Position numbers and translations under genes: made by a program. A DNA stretch of 64,000 nucleotides from Setophaga petechia (lineage: Eukaryota; Chordata; Aves; Passeriformes; Parulidae), in contig JANCRA010000060.1 of NCBI GenBank assembly GCA_024362935.1, positions 560,501 through 624,500 of the forward strand, given 5' to 3'. Of the stretch, positions 47,363-55,753 are shown one piece after another (position 1 is the first letter of the stretch; every line of letters begins with the position of its first letter). The notes below the pieces were generated by a model. That model worked only from the letters and a program-made list of their open reading frames with translations. It made no database searches and had not been told where the DNA came from.

Positions 47363-50300
47363 TTACGTTTCTGGGGAGAAAAGGGAATCTAAAGGAAAGA
47401 GGGAATCTTCCTCCTCCCTCCGTCTTCGCCGCCAGCTGGCAACCCGAACCTGAGGCGGGGATGTCGTCGCCTTTGTCGTTCTCGGCACAAAGGGCCGAAC
47501 CCAGCGCGAAGGGACCCACCTGGGACCTGTGGGGGTGGAAACACAGGCATACCCTCGGCCCCAGGTGATAAGATCAAACGGTCCCTCCAAACGCCAGGTC
47601 TCCGGGTCCTTCACGAGAACCGGGGGCTTCTCCTTCAGGTGGAAACTGCCACTCTGCCCAAAGTGCCGCACAATGGGCGGATTCAAGTTTTCAAAAGAAC
47701 AATTTAAGAAATTGATTGTATACAGTGCCCTAGATAATTGGGACTGAGGGGATTCCACCTTCATCGCCGGGGAGAGATGGGAAAGAACCTTTTTTAGGCT
47801 CTGGTGGGTCCTCTCGATCACCGCTTGTCCCGTGGGGGAATAGGGGATGCCGGTCTTGTGCTCTATTCCCCATTGCTGCAGGAAGCTCCGGAACTCCCTG
47901 GACACGTACGAAGGCCCGTTGTCAGTTTTTATAACCTTAGGGATGCCCAGCACGGAGAAAGCCTGGAGCAGATGTTTGATGGCATCCTTGGCTTTCTCCC
48001 CTGTGTGGGCAGAGGCGAAAACGGCACTCGAGAAAGTATCCACCGAAACATGGACGAACTTGAGGCGACCGAATTGATTAATTTTGGTGATGTCCATCTG
48101 CCACACCTCACAGCTGGCAAGTCCCCGGGGATTCGCGCCAGCGGGCAGAGATAGAAGCTGATCCCGCTGGCAGTGGGGGCATGTGGCCACAATGGCCTTG
48201 GCTTGGTCCCGCGTGAGCTGGAATTGACGAACCAAGCCAGGCGCATTCTGGTGGAACAGCTGGTGGCTGATCTTGGCTTGCTTGAAGACATCAGGGAGCG
48301 GGGCCCATTGCACCGCGTGGGCAAGTGCCCACTCGGCCGGGGAAGCGAGGCTATCAGCCAATCGATTCCCCTCCGCAATGAACCCAGGCAAACCAGTGTG
48401 GGCTCTCACGTGCATAACATAGTATTTTTGCTCCCGGTGGGAGATGAGTTTGATGAGCTTCGAGAGCAAATCATACAAGGCCAAATTGGACACCTCCTCA
48501 AGGACAGCACTTTCAGCTCTAGCGACTACACCTGCAACATAAGCCGAGTCCGTGACCAAATTGAAAGGTTGATCTTTGAATTTCTCAAAGGCCCTGACGA
48601 CTGCGTCCAACTCAGCAACTTGAGGGGAGCCCTCAACGATAGTAACATCCATCTCCCACTGCTGAGTCTGAGGATCCTTCCAAGTCATCACTGACTTGTG
48701 GGTTCCTCCGGACGCGTCCGTAAAAACAGTCAAGGCCTTGAGGGGGACTCGACTTTGAATATCCCGAATTGAAAATTTAAACTGCATGTCTTGATTGAAC
48801 AAGGCATGTGAAGGATGGCCAACTTCAATTTTCCCGGTGTATTCTGCTAGAGCGAACTGCAAAACTTCGCTCTCCTCGAGGAGTTGATTAAGAATTTTAG
48901 ATTGTAACTTTCCGGATTGTAACTCAATTGGAATGTGTATGCACGTGAAATCCACACCTGCCAGCTCCCTGATCCGCGATCTTCCCTTGCGGATCAGCTC
49001 AGCCACCAGCTCATGTGGCCTTGTAATTCTTTTGGACCGATGATGGCTGAGGAACACCCACTCTATGATTAAGAGGGGGTCACTCAAGCCTTGGTCCGTC
49101 CTCCTCTCCTTAGATGTTTTTGGGGACTTGCAGGTATCATCCCATTGGAAAATCATTCCATGGAGGTGTGGCAGTTTACCAAGTATAATAAATTTGAAGG
49201 GCAGGCCCAGATGACAACGATGGGCCTGCCTTGCCTCGATTATCCGTCTGATGTTCTCAAGTGCAATTTCCGCCTCTGGGGTGAGTTCCCTAGGAGAACT
49301 AAGCTCCTCTCCCCCTTTCAATAAATTGAAAAGGGGGGCTAGGTCATTGGTGGTAATGCCTAGCCAGGGTCTCACCCAATTCAACGCCCCACACAGCTGA
49401 TGGACATCCGCTAAGGTTCTCACCTTGTGGTGAATGGCCAATTTCTGCGGAGCAATGGTCCGCTTCGTGATCTCCAGGCCTAAGTACTTCCAGGGCGGCA
49501 TCCGTTGAATCTTCTCGCTCTGGAGCTCGAACCCTGCGGCAATTAAACAATCAGTTACGCGGGAGAGCGCGTGAATCAGCAGGTCATCATTGGGGGCGCA
49601 GACCAGCACGTCGTCCATGTAATGATAGATGATGACGTCCGGACATTCGGTGCGAACTGGTTGGAGCAAGGAAGCAACATACCACTGGCAAATAATAGGA
49701 CTGCATTTCATGCCTTGTGGCAAAACTCGCCAGTGGTAGCGCTTCCCGGGAGCTTCACGGTTCAAGGTGGGCACCGTGAATGCAAAACGTGGCGCGTCAT
49801 CTGGGTGAAGGGGAATTTGGAAGAAGCAATCTTTGATATCAATGACAACCAAATTCCAATTTTGGGGGAGCATCGCCGGGGATGGCATCCCTGGTTGGAG
49901 AGTACCCATATCTTGTATAATTTCATTGATTTTGCGGAGGTCGGTGAGGAGCCGCCACTTGCCAGATGACTTACGAATGACAAACACTGGGGAGTTCCAT
50001 TCCGACATGGACTCCACCAGGTTGCCTTTTTGGACTTGCTCCTCCACGAGTTCCGCTAGCGCCTTCAATTTTTGTTTATTGAGCGGCCACTGAGCTACCT
50101 GGACTGGTTTATCTGAGAGCCAATTCAGTTTCCAGGTAGGGCGCTCTTCAGTGACCGCTGCCCGAAAAACCTGGGGAGCCGGCAGGTCAATTTTGGCTCC
50201 CCACTGGGCAAGGGTATCTCTCCCCCAGAGAGGCTCTACATAATCTAAAACGAATGGGCGTACAGAAGCCAATTGCCCATCTGGCCCCTTAATTTGCACG

Positions 50301-51061
50301 ATGCTCTTTGAGCGTCTGGCCAATTGTGTCCCCCTGACACCCTGGATGCACCCGTCCATGTTTTGCAACTCCCAATGTGACGGCCACTCCCGAGAGGGAA
50401 TGATCGTCACATCTGCTCCGGTGTCCAACATCCCCCTGATGGAAATGGAGTCCCCCCCCCGGGACAGCTGACAGTCGAGGCGAGGCTTCGCTCGCCCTAG
50501 GTGTTCGGCCCAGGCAACCGAAGGTATGGACGATTTTATTGAAATGGCCTGGGCCACCACCTCTCCGGCAGGGAGGAACAGAGGGGGACGCAGACACCTG
50601 CACCTGATGACGAGCGGATGCTGGTCTGCAGACACCAAAGCTGGAAGAATCTCAAGGTCTGGTGGAGTGACGTTGGTGTCTCCCACAATGAGGAGCTGCT
50701 GATTTGTGTCCCAATTACCTCGGGCCTTCGGGCAGACTGGCAATGCGCTAACTTCCGAATTGGGAAAGAAGAAGGGTCGCGCTGCTTCCAACCTAAAAGA
50801 GAAACCAGAAGGAAAGGTGTTTAAATCCGGTTCTGGTGAAGGTCCCGGGTCAGAACGGCAAAGGCGAGGGGCAACCACGCCTGAGGTCAGGTCCGGTGAA
50901 GTGTCAAGTCCAGTAAGTGAAGATCCTGGGAGCCCTGTTGGACCGGGCTCTGCTGGCGGCGAGCGGGAAAATGAAGGAAATCCCTCCCCCCTGGCTGCAG
51001 ATGTTAAACGCCCGCCCGAATTTTTGTCCGCGCGCAGGGGGGGGCTGCGCTCCTTTAGGAG
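47363..51061 (-). CDS. pol: Pro-Pol polyprotein part: protease, reverse transcriptase, RNase H, integrase
   Basis: Made as a Gag extension after a -1 frameshift at 51061-51067; the frame stays open for 1,232 codons. In order: a linker with a stretch (around 50740-50530) faintly like the end of a retroviral dUTPase; protease with DTGA (Asp codon 50423-50425); reverse transcriptase with the first Asp in VIDIKD and YMDD (from 49621); RNase H with Asp-Glu-Asp-Asp (first Asp codon at 48718, in FTDASGG); integrase with an HX3HX23CX2C zinc site and a D,D-35-E triad (codons at 48094, 47923, 47815). A C-terminal basic tail follows. All motifs are intact, so the enzyme set looks functional. Having protease in the same frame as RT is unusual for class II elements. 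Confidence 0.95.
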   Translation of the reverse strand, partial: LLKERSPPLRADKNSGGRLTSAARGEGFPSFSRSPPAEPGPTGLPGSSLTGLDTSPDLTSGVVAPRLCRSDPGPSPEPDLNTFPSGFSFRLEAARPFFFPNSEVSALPVCPKARGNWDTNQQLLIVGDTNVTPPDLEILPALVSADQHPLVIRCRCLRPPLFLPAGEVVAQAISIKSSIPSVAWAEHLGRAKPRLDCQLSRGGDSISIRGMLDTGADVTIIPSREWPSHWELQNMDGCIQGVRGTQLARRSKSIVQIKGPDGQLASVRPFVLDYVEPLWGRDTLAQWGAKIDLPAPQVFRAAVTEERPTWKLNWLSDKPVQVAQWPLNKQKLKALAELVEEQVQKGNLVESMSEWNSPVFVIRKSSGKWRLLTDLRKINEIIQDMGTLQPGMPSPAMLPQNWNLVVIDIKDCFFQIPLHPDDAPRFAFTVPTLNREAPGKRYHWRVLPQGMKCSPIICQWYVASLLQPVRTECPDVIIYHYMDDVLVCAPNDDLLIHALSRVTDCLIAAGFELQSEKIQRMPPWKYLGLEITKRTIAPQKLAIHHKVRTLADVHQLCGALNWVRPWLGITTNDLAPLFNLLKGGEELSSPRELTPEAEIALENIRRIIEARQAHRCHLGLPFKFIILGKLPHLHGMIFQWDDTCKSPKTSKERRTDQGLSDPLLIIEWVFLSHHRSKRITRPHELVAELIRKGRSRIRELAGVDFTCIHIPIELQSGKLQSKILNQLLEESEVLQFALAEYTGKIEVGHPSHALFNQDMQFKFSIRDIQSRVPLKALTVFTDASGGTHKSVMTWKDPQTQQWEMDVTIVEGSPQVAELDAVVRAFEKFKDQPFNLVTDSAYVAGVVARAESAVLEEVSNLALYDLLSKLIKLISHREQKYYVMHVRAHTGLPGFIAEGNRLADSLASPAEWALAHAVQWAPLPDVFKQAKISHQLFHQNAPGLVRQFQLTRDQAKAIVATCPHCQRDQLLSLPAGANPRGLASCEVWQMDITKINQFGRLKFVHVSVDTFSSAVFASAHTGEKAKDAIKHLLQAFSVLGIPKVIKTDNGPSYVSREFRSFLQQWGIEHKTGIPYSPTGQAVIERTHQSLKKVLSHLSPAMKVESPQSQLSRALYTINFLNCSFENLNPPIVRHFGQSGSFHLKEKPPVLVKDPETWRLEGPFDLITWGRGYACVSTPTGPRWVPSRWVRPFVPRTTKATTSPPQVRVASWRRRRREEEDSLFPLDSLFSPET
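51032..51050 (-). other. Hairpin downstream of the frameshift site
   Basis: GCGCAG and CTGCGC pair perfectly around a seven-base loop of C on the RNA strand, starting 10 nt after the slippery heptamer. A GGGCGGG stretch a little further on could pair with the loop as a pseudoknot. Position and strength fit a frameshift stimulator; function is inferred. Confidence 0.55.
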
Positions 51062-53157
51062 TTTTTTGGGGCCTCTCCTCCTTGGACGCCTGACTGCTGA
51101 GCCCTCTTAAAGGCATAGAACTCCTTCCGGAGCGGGCAGTCAGGCATCCAGTGGTCCTCCTTCTGACACAGGTGGCACGCCGAGGTGGAAGAACGGCCAG
51201 TCCGGGGGGTGCCAGGTCCCGAGCGGTGGACCGACGGAGATGGTGCAGCGGCGGCGACCGTCCCCTGAAGGTCTGCGAAAGACACCCGACGAGCGGCTGA
51301 TGGTGTAGCTGGCTTCTCGCCGGATGCCTGTGATGTCACTTTGGCAGCGCAGACCATCAGGAGATCTCGGAGTGTGGGACGAGGGTGAAGTGGTAAGCTC
51401 ATTATAGCAGCCTTGCAGGCCGGGTTCGCGTTGGTGGTTGCGAGGAGCGTTACCATCTTCTTGCGAGCCCCCTCGTCCGGCTCCTCCGACTCCGCCGCCT
51501 GCTGTAGTCGCACCACGAAATCGTCGAAATTCTCCGTCGGCCCCTGGAAAAGATGGGACACCGGGACCGAAGGCACCCCCGCAGCCACACGATAAAAAGC
51601 TTGAAGTGCCACCTGTGTGCTCCGCTGCAACGCCTCAGTAGGTATCAGGCGGGCTTGCTTGTCGCCCTTCTCCCACTCACCCAGCCCACATAGATGGTTA
51701 ACAGTGAGCCTCTCCCCCTCAGTGTCCTCCCCTACCTCCGGGTCTTCCCACAGCTGTGGCAAGATGTCCGCCACTCCCATTTCCCACGTGGCTTCCCACC
51801 TAGAATACCGAGCGACGTCCAATAAACAACTAAAAATCTGCCTTAGATCGGCAGGGACGAGCTCGGATTCTAGGAGGGAAGCCTCCAGTAGCCCCCGAAA
51901 GTATCGACTCTGTCCCCCGTGCTCCTTCAGAGCCTTCACCAGCTCTTTAATGAGAGCACGGGGGACTGGGGACCACTGGATGCGGGGATTTCCCCCGCCC
52001 CGATTCCGGCGGTACGTCACCGGAGCCGCCATGATGGACTCAGCGGGCTCCGGTGGGCCCTCCTTCCCCTCGGCCCCGGCACCCAGACCGTGGGAAAAAT
52101 CAGGCCAAGATGGCGGACCGTGGGAACCGGAACCCAGGGGGAGGGGGCAGGAAGGGGCGGGGTCAGGGATGCCGTGGGAACCCGGGGCGGGGACTGATGG
52201 GAGAGGGCCCGCCCAGTGGGTTGGGCAAGGTGGGAGGGCCTGAGGCGGAGGCGGAGCAAAGGGAGGAACCACGGAGGAGGAGGGCGGAGCGCTGGGGGAG
52301 GGAGGAGTGAAGAAGGGGTAGGAGGGGTCAGGAGGAAGGAAGGGGTTGGGACTAGGAAGGAAAGGATTGGGTGAGGGACTACAAAAAGGATTGGGGTAGG
52401 AATAAGGTGGGGGCAGGGACCTTCCCTGCTGGGGTGCCTCATGGTCCCCGCCATCTTGGGCTCCACGGGAGCCATCTTGGGTAGGGACCATGAAGCGAAC
52501 TTTAGAATTTAACTTAGGGGATTTTACAACACGGAAGGAGGGTATAGGGGAAGATGGGGGAAAGGGAGAACCGGCCGGAGTCTGGCCAGGACTCCGACCG
52601 CGGGGGGATTGGCGACCCCGAGGAGAGCCAGGGCGGTGGAGAGGCTCCTGCCCGCTGTGGTCGGGGGCTGCTCTCCTCAGGATCCCAGGTCTTACGGGCG
52701 AAGAGGGACAGGGCTGGGGGGTAGGAACACGCTCAGGGGTACTAACAGGGAGGGGCGAAGGAGAACAGGGTTGAGGGGTAGCCACACGCTCAGGGTTTGA
52801 AACTGAAACGGGGGATGAGACCATACTCGGGAGCCTGGGGTGTTCTCTCAGTTTTTTACTTTCTTTCTTCCTCAGCACCTGGAGGAGCTGAGTCACCCAA
52901 TTAAGGTGTCTGGCCAATTTTAATCTCTTAGTAAGTGCGGTCTCCTCTGACCAGACCAAATAGGACAATTTCCTGGAGACCTCCTCCCAAAATCGGGGGC
53001 TCCTACACTGGTCAGAGGAGATATCCTTAAACTGAGAGGAGACCCAGCGAACCAGGCTCCGGATCTCTTTTTCCTTAACTAAAACATTTCCTTCAACAAG
53101 AACTTCAACCAAAACTAAAACAGCCTCGCGCTGCTCAGCCGACAGTCGCGCACCCAT
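51055..53157 (-). CDS. gag: Gag polyprotein, 700 aa, intact
   Basis: Structural precursor for the virus core. The ATG at 53157 gives an N-terminal MGxxxS, the usual N-myristoylation signal; 16 further codons upstream lack an ATG. Residues 1-110 are a matrix-like helical, basic region. Residues 110-375 are proline-rich, with a repeated segment (PERV.TPQPC at 122-131 and 141-150), a PPPY late-domain motif (249-252) and three NPF motifs (256-273). Capsid probably begins near P379 and contains a major homology region at 538-560 (QGPTENFDDFVVRL). Nucleocapsid has one CX2CX4HX4C knuckle (661-674); many related viruses have two. The end overlaps the slippery site. Length and order are normal for a functional gag; processing sites are not identified. 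Confidence 0.94.
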   Translation of the reverse strand: MGARLSAEQREAVLVLVEVLVEGNVLVKEKEIRSLVRWVSSQFKDISSDQCRSPRFWEEVSRKLSYLVWSEETALTKRLKLARHLNWVTQLLQVLRKKESKKLREHPRLPSMVSSPVSVSNPERVATPQPCSPSPLPVSTPERVPTPQPCPSSPVRPGILRRAAPDHSGQEPLHRPGSPRGRQSPRGRSPGQTPAGSPFPPSSPIPSFRVVKSPKLNSKVRFMVPTQDGSRGAQDGGDHEAPQQGRSLPPPYSYPNPFCSPSPNPFLPSPNPFLPPDPSYPFFTPPSPSAPPSSSVVPPFAPPPPQALPPCPTHWAGPLPSVPAPGSHGIPDPAPSCPLPLGSGSHGPPSWPDFSHGLGAGAEGKEGPPEPAESIMAAPVTYRRNRGGGNPRIQWSPVPRALIKELVKALKEHGGQSRYFRGLLEASLLESELVPADLRQIFSCLLDVARYSRWEATWEMGVADILPQLWEDPEVGEDTEGERLTVNHLCGLGEWEKGDKQARLIPTEALQRSTQVALQAFYRVAAGVPSVPVSHLFQGPTENFDDFVVRLQQAAESEEPDEGARKKMVTLLATTNANPACKAAIMSLPLHPRPTLRDLLMVCAAKVTSQASGEKPATPSAARRVSFADLQGTVAAAAPSPSVHRSGPGTPRTGRSSTSACHLCQKEDHWMPDCPLRKEFYAFKRAQQSGVQGGEAPKNS
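51061..51067 (-). other. Slippery heptamer A-AAA-AAC for -1 frameshifting
   Basis: AAAAAAC in the gag frame as A AAA AAC, three codons before the gag stop (51055-51057). The pol frame is exactly -1 relative to gag, and open from this point. This fixes the start of the Pol part, because no suitable ATG is present there. Confidence 0.88.
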
Positions 53158-53557
53158 GACTGTGGATATTAAATTGGCTGAGCAGCTTTCACCGACACCC
53201 GTCAAATAAAAATGGGGATTTTAAAAACCGAAGAAGGGGTAGAAAAGGAACCTCCCCCTAAGGCCTCCCGCCGCGAAAGAAAAGTGACCTCCACCCGGCG
53301 GACAAAGCAGCCGGGGGGGTCCGGTAAAAGACAGGAGGGGGACGCAAACCGACCTTAGGGGTTGGAAGAGGGATCCGGGTGCCGGGCGACGTCCTCTGGT
53401 GGACCGATCCGGGGTGCCGGAGGTCGCCGGTCCAATCCCCCGACGCAGTAATCCCAGCGACCAGGCGTCCTGCTGTCGGAGGTACTGCCGCGCCCAGTGA
53501 AGCCAACTGCTTCGGTCCGTGGGGCGGACGTAGTCTTCGCGGCTATGGTGCTGAGCT
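53158..53557 (-). other. Retroviral 5' leader
   Basis: About 400 nt between primer site and gag ATG, GC-rich. It should hold the packaging signal and a splice donor by analogy. I see no strong donor consensus: TCG|GTGAAA near 53190-53195 and CCTAAG|GTCGG near 53355 are the candidates. A 272-codon frame running through the LTR and this leader has no recognisable domain and is not called. Confidence 0.7.
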
Positions 53558-53575
53558 GCCCCACGTTGGGCGCCA
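53558..53575 (-). other. Primer binding site, tRNA-Lys1,2 type
   Basis: TGGCGCCCAACGTGGGGC on the minus strand, five bases after the LTR end. It is the complement expected for the 3' end of tRNA-Lys1,2, as used by Mason-Pfizer-type betaretroviruses. Confidence 0.9.
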
Positions 53576-53836
53576 GCAGCTGTGGCGGTGCTGAAGGCTG
53601 AGCCCGGCTGGCCCACAGCGATGCACAGCACACAGCCTGTTGAGGGGCACGGGCAGCTGCAGATCCAGGACCTCCGGCGGGAGCGAAACTGGATAATGAA
53701 TGCCCTTTCCCAGAGCTCCCTCCACGTCCGTGGTGGAGGAGGCAGCTCCGGCAGGCTAGGCAACAGAATCAGCAGCACGAGTCCAGAGGACGAAGAAGCA
53801 GACGCGAGGCGACAATTCTCGGCAGCAGGGGAAAGG

Positions 53837-53842
53837 TTTATT
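53837..53842 (-). terminator. Poly(A) signal copy in the 5' LTR
   Basis: AATAAA on the minus strand, within R. In the 5' LTR this copy must be ignored for full-length transcription, as in other retroviruses with the signal in R. Confidence 0.65.
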
Positions 53843-53912
53843 GGAGAAGGAGAAGGATATGGGCAAGAAGGAGGCTGCAGGGAACTGCCCCGAGGGGCGG
53901 GGAGAACAGAAC

Positions 53913-53919
53913 TTATATA
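53913..53919 (-). promoter_or_regulatory. TATA box of the 5' LTR (proviral promoter)
   Basis: TATATAA on the minus strand with a GC-box-like CCCCGCCCC just downstream. Unchanged from the other two LTRs, so the promoter core is undamaged. Confidence 0.75.
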
Positions 53920-54317
53920 GGGGGACCAGGGGGAGGTGGATCCCTTCCTCTGGCCAATGAACATAATACTTAACTTAATAGGCATAGGGTGGCAACAAAT
54001 GAAAGCACTAGAGGGGTGGGACAGCCCTCTCCTGCCCAATCACCCCCTGCCCTGGAGGGAATGTTCTAGGGAAAAGGCAGGGGCAGAGAGTGACAGGCAG
54101 GCAGGCTGACAACTCAAAAATGACAGGGAGGGGACAACTGGATACAAAAAGGCGGGAGTTGCTAAGGAAACAGAATGACGGACAGCCCTACAGGGAGAAA
54201 AACAGGGGGAGGGGAAGCCCGGCAAGCGCCATCTTAAGTAAGTAAAAACCATACATTACAATTGAAATCAAACTGAACTGAGAAAGGGGAGGGAGGCTGA
54301 AGGGGCGCACCGCAACA

Positions 54318-54323
54318 ACAGAA
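54318..54323. repeat. Target site duplication, right side of provirus
   Basis: ACAGAA directly after the CA end of the 5' LTR. It is followed by CACACTGCAGCC, continuing the b-type monomer interrupted on the left. Confidence 0.93.
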
Positions 54324-55747
54324 CACACTGCAGCCCTCTGTGCAACTTCTACAACACGATGGAAGTTGTTTAGTGAGCAGGAAGGTTTTCTCCTTGCGAG
54401 ACATAGTGAAAAAGCTATTTGCTTAGATGTAGGTGACAAGAAACACTTACTGCAGTGCACTGAAAAGCTAATTGCTACACAGAACTGGGATTGTGTTAGC
54501 AGCTTGCAAAGTGCTAGAAAACAGTACTTTCCCACTCTCTTGCCTTTCCCTTCACATTAATACTTGAAAGGAAGGCATCTTAGACAACTTTCTTTTTCTT
54601 GCTGCAAAACACACTGCAGCCCTCTGTGCAACTTCTAGAACACGATAGGAAATGTTTAGTGAGCAGGAAGGTTTTCTCCTTGCGAGACATAGTGAAAAAG
54701 CTATTTGCTTAGATGTAGGTGACAAGAAACACTTACTGCAGTGCAGTGACAAGTTAATTGGGACCCAGCACTGGGATTGTGTTAGCAGCTCTCAAAGTGA
54801 TAGAAAACAGTACTTTCCCACTCTCTTGCCTTTCCCTTCACATTAATACTTGAAAGGAAGGCGTCTTAGACAACTTTCTTTTTCTTGTTACAGAACACAC
54901 TGCAGCCCTCTGTGCAACTTCTAGAACACGATAGGAGATGTTTAGTGAGCAAGAAGGTTTTCTCCTTGCGAGACATAGTGAAAAAGCTATTTGCTTAGAT
55001 GTAGGTGACAAGAAACACTTACTGCAGGGCACTGAAAAGCTAACTGCTACACAGCACTGCGATTGTGTTAGCAGCCTGCAAAGTGCTAGAAAACAGTACT
55101 TTCCCACTCTCTTGCCTTTCCCTTCACATTATTACTTGAAAGGAAGGCATCTTAGACAACTTTCTTTTTCTTGTGTCAAAAAACTCTGCAGCCCTCTCTG
55201 CAACATCTACAACACGATGGAAGTTGTTTAGTGAGCAGGAAGGTTTTCTCCTTGCGAGACATAGTGAAAAAGCTATTTGCTTTGATGTAGGTGACAAGAA
55301 ACACTTACTGCAGTGCACTGAAAAGCTAATTGCTACACAGAACTGGGATTGTGTTAGCAGCTTGCAAAGTGCTAGAAAACAGTACTTTCCCACTCTCTTG
55401 CCTTTCCCTTCACATTAATACTTGAAAGGAAGGCGTCTTAAACAACTTTCTTTTTCTTGCTGCAAAACACACTGCAGCCCTCTGTGCAACTTCTAGAACA
55501 CGATAGGAAATGTTTAGTGAGCAAGAAGGTTTTCTCCTTGCGAGACATAGTGAAAAAGCTATTTGCTTAGATGTAGGTGACAAGAAACACTTACTGCAGT
55601 GCACTGAGCAGCTAACTGCTACACAGCACTAGGATTGTGTTAGCAGCTTGCAAAGTGCTAGAAAACAGTACTTTCCCACTCTCTTGCCTTTCCCTTCACA
55701 TTAATACTTGAAAGGAAGGCATCTTAGACAACTTTCTTTTTCTTGTT

Positions 55748-55753
55748 ACAGAA
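55748..55753. repeat. Target site duplication, left side of solo LTR
   Basis: ACAGAA, the same six bases in the same position of a b-type monomer as at the provirus. Confidence 0.9.

Larger units (their letters stand above)
45122..54317 (-). mobile_element. Full-length, apparently intact endogenous retrovirus (class II, ERVK-type)
   Basis: 9,196 bp on the minus strand, in the order 5' LTR, primer binding site, leader, gag, pro-pol, env, polypurine tract, 3' LTR. All three coding regions are open, and every catalytic motif I looked for is present. LTR termini are TG...CA and the target duplication is 6 bp. A tRNA-Lys1,2-type primer site, a Pol with betaretrovirus-like character and a 6-bp duplication point to class II. 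The Env transmembrane subunit has alpharetrovirus-like cysteine spacing, which suggests an avian lineage. No accessory gene fits between env and the 3' LTR. Confidence 0.93.
53581..54317 (-). repeat. 5' LTR of the provirus
   Basis: 737 bp, TG...CA ends on the plus strand as TGTGGCGG...CGCAACA. It drives transcription leftward into the proviral genes. The single base that separates it from the 3' LTR (A at 54300) is shared with the solo LTR. Confidence 0.95.
54318..55753. repeat. Canonical monomers between provirus and solo LTR
   Basis: 1,436 bp: five monomers plus one 6-bp target duplication. The first about 1.19 kb match the right flank of the solo LTR (56491 on), including an f-type monomer, CTGCAGGGCAC and CTTAAACAAC. 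The last about 235 bp match the left flank of the provirus instead. It is therefore a joint of right flank to left flank. Confidence 0.92.

Noticed and set aside
47295..47519. The 75 codons upstream of the env ATG in the same frame
   Set aside because: They lie in the end of pol and upstream of the probable env splice acceptor, and the signal peptide follows the internal ATG at 47294.
51413..52800. Several plus-strand frames opposite gag, up to 208 codons
   Set aside because: Antisense shadows of the proline-rich gag region. A basic antisense gene as in some deltaretroviruses was considered, but nothing supports it.
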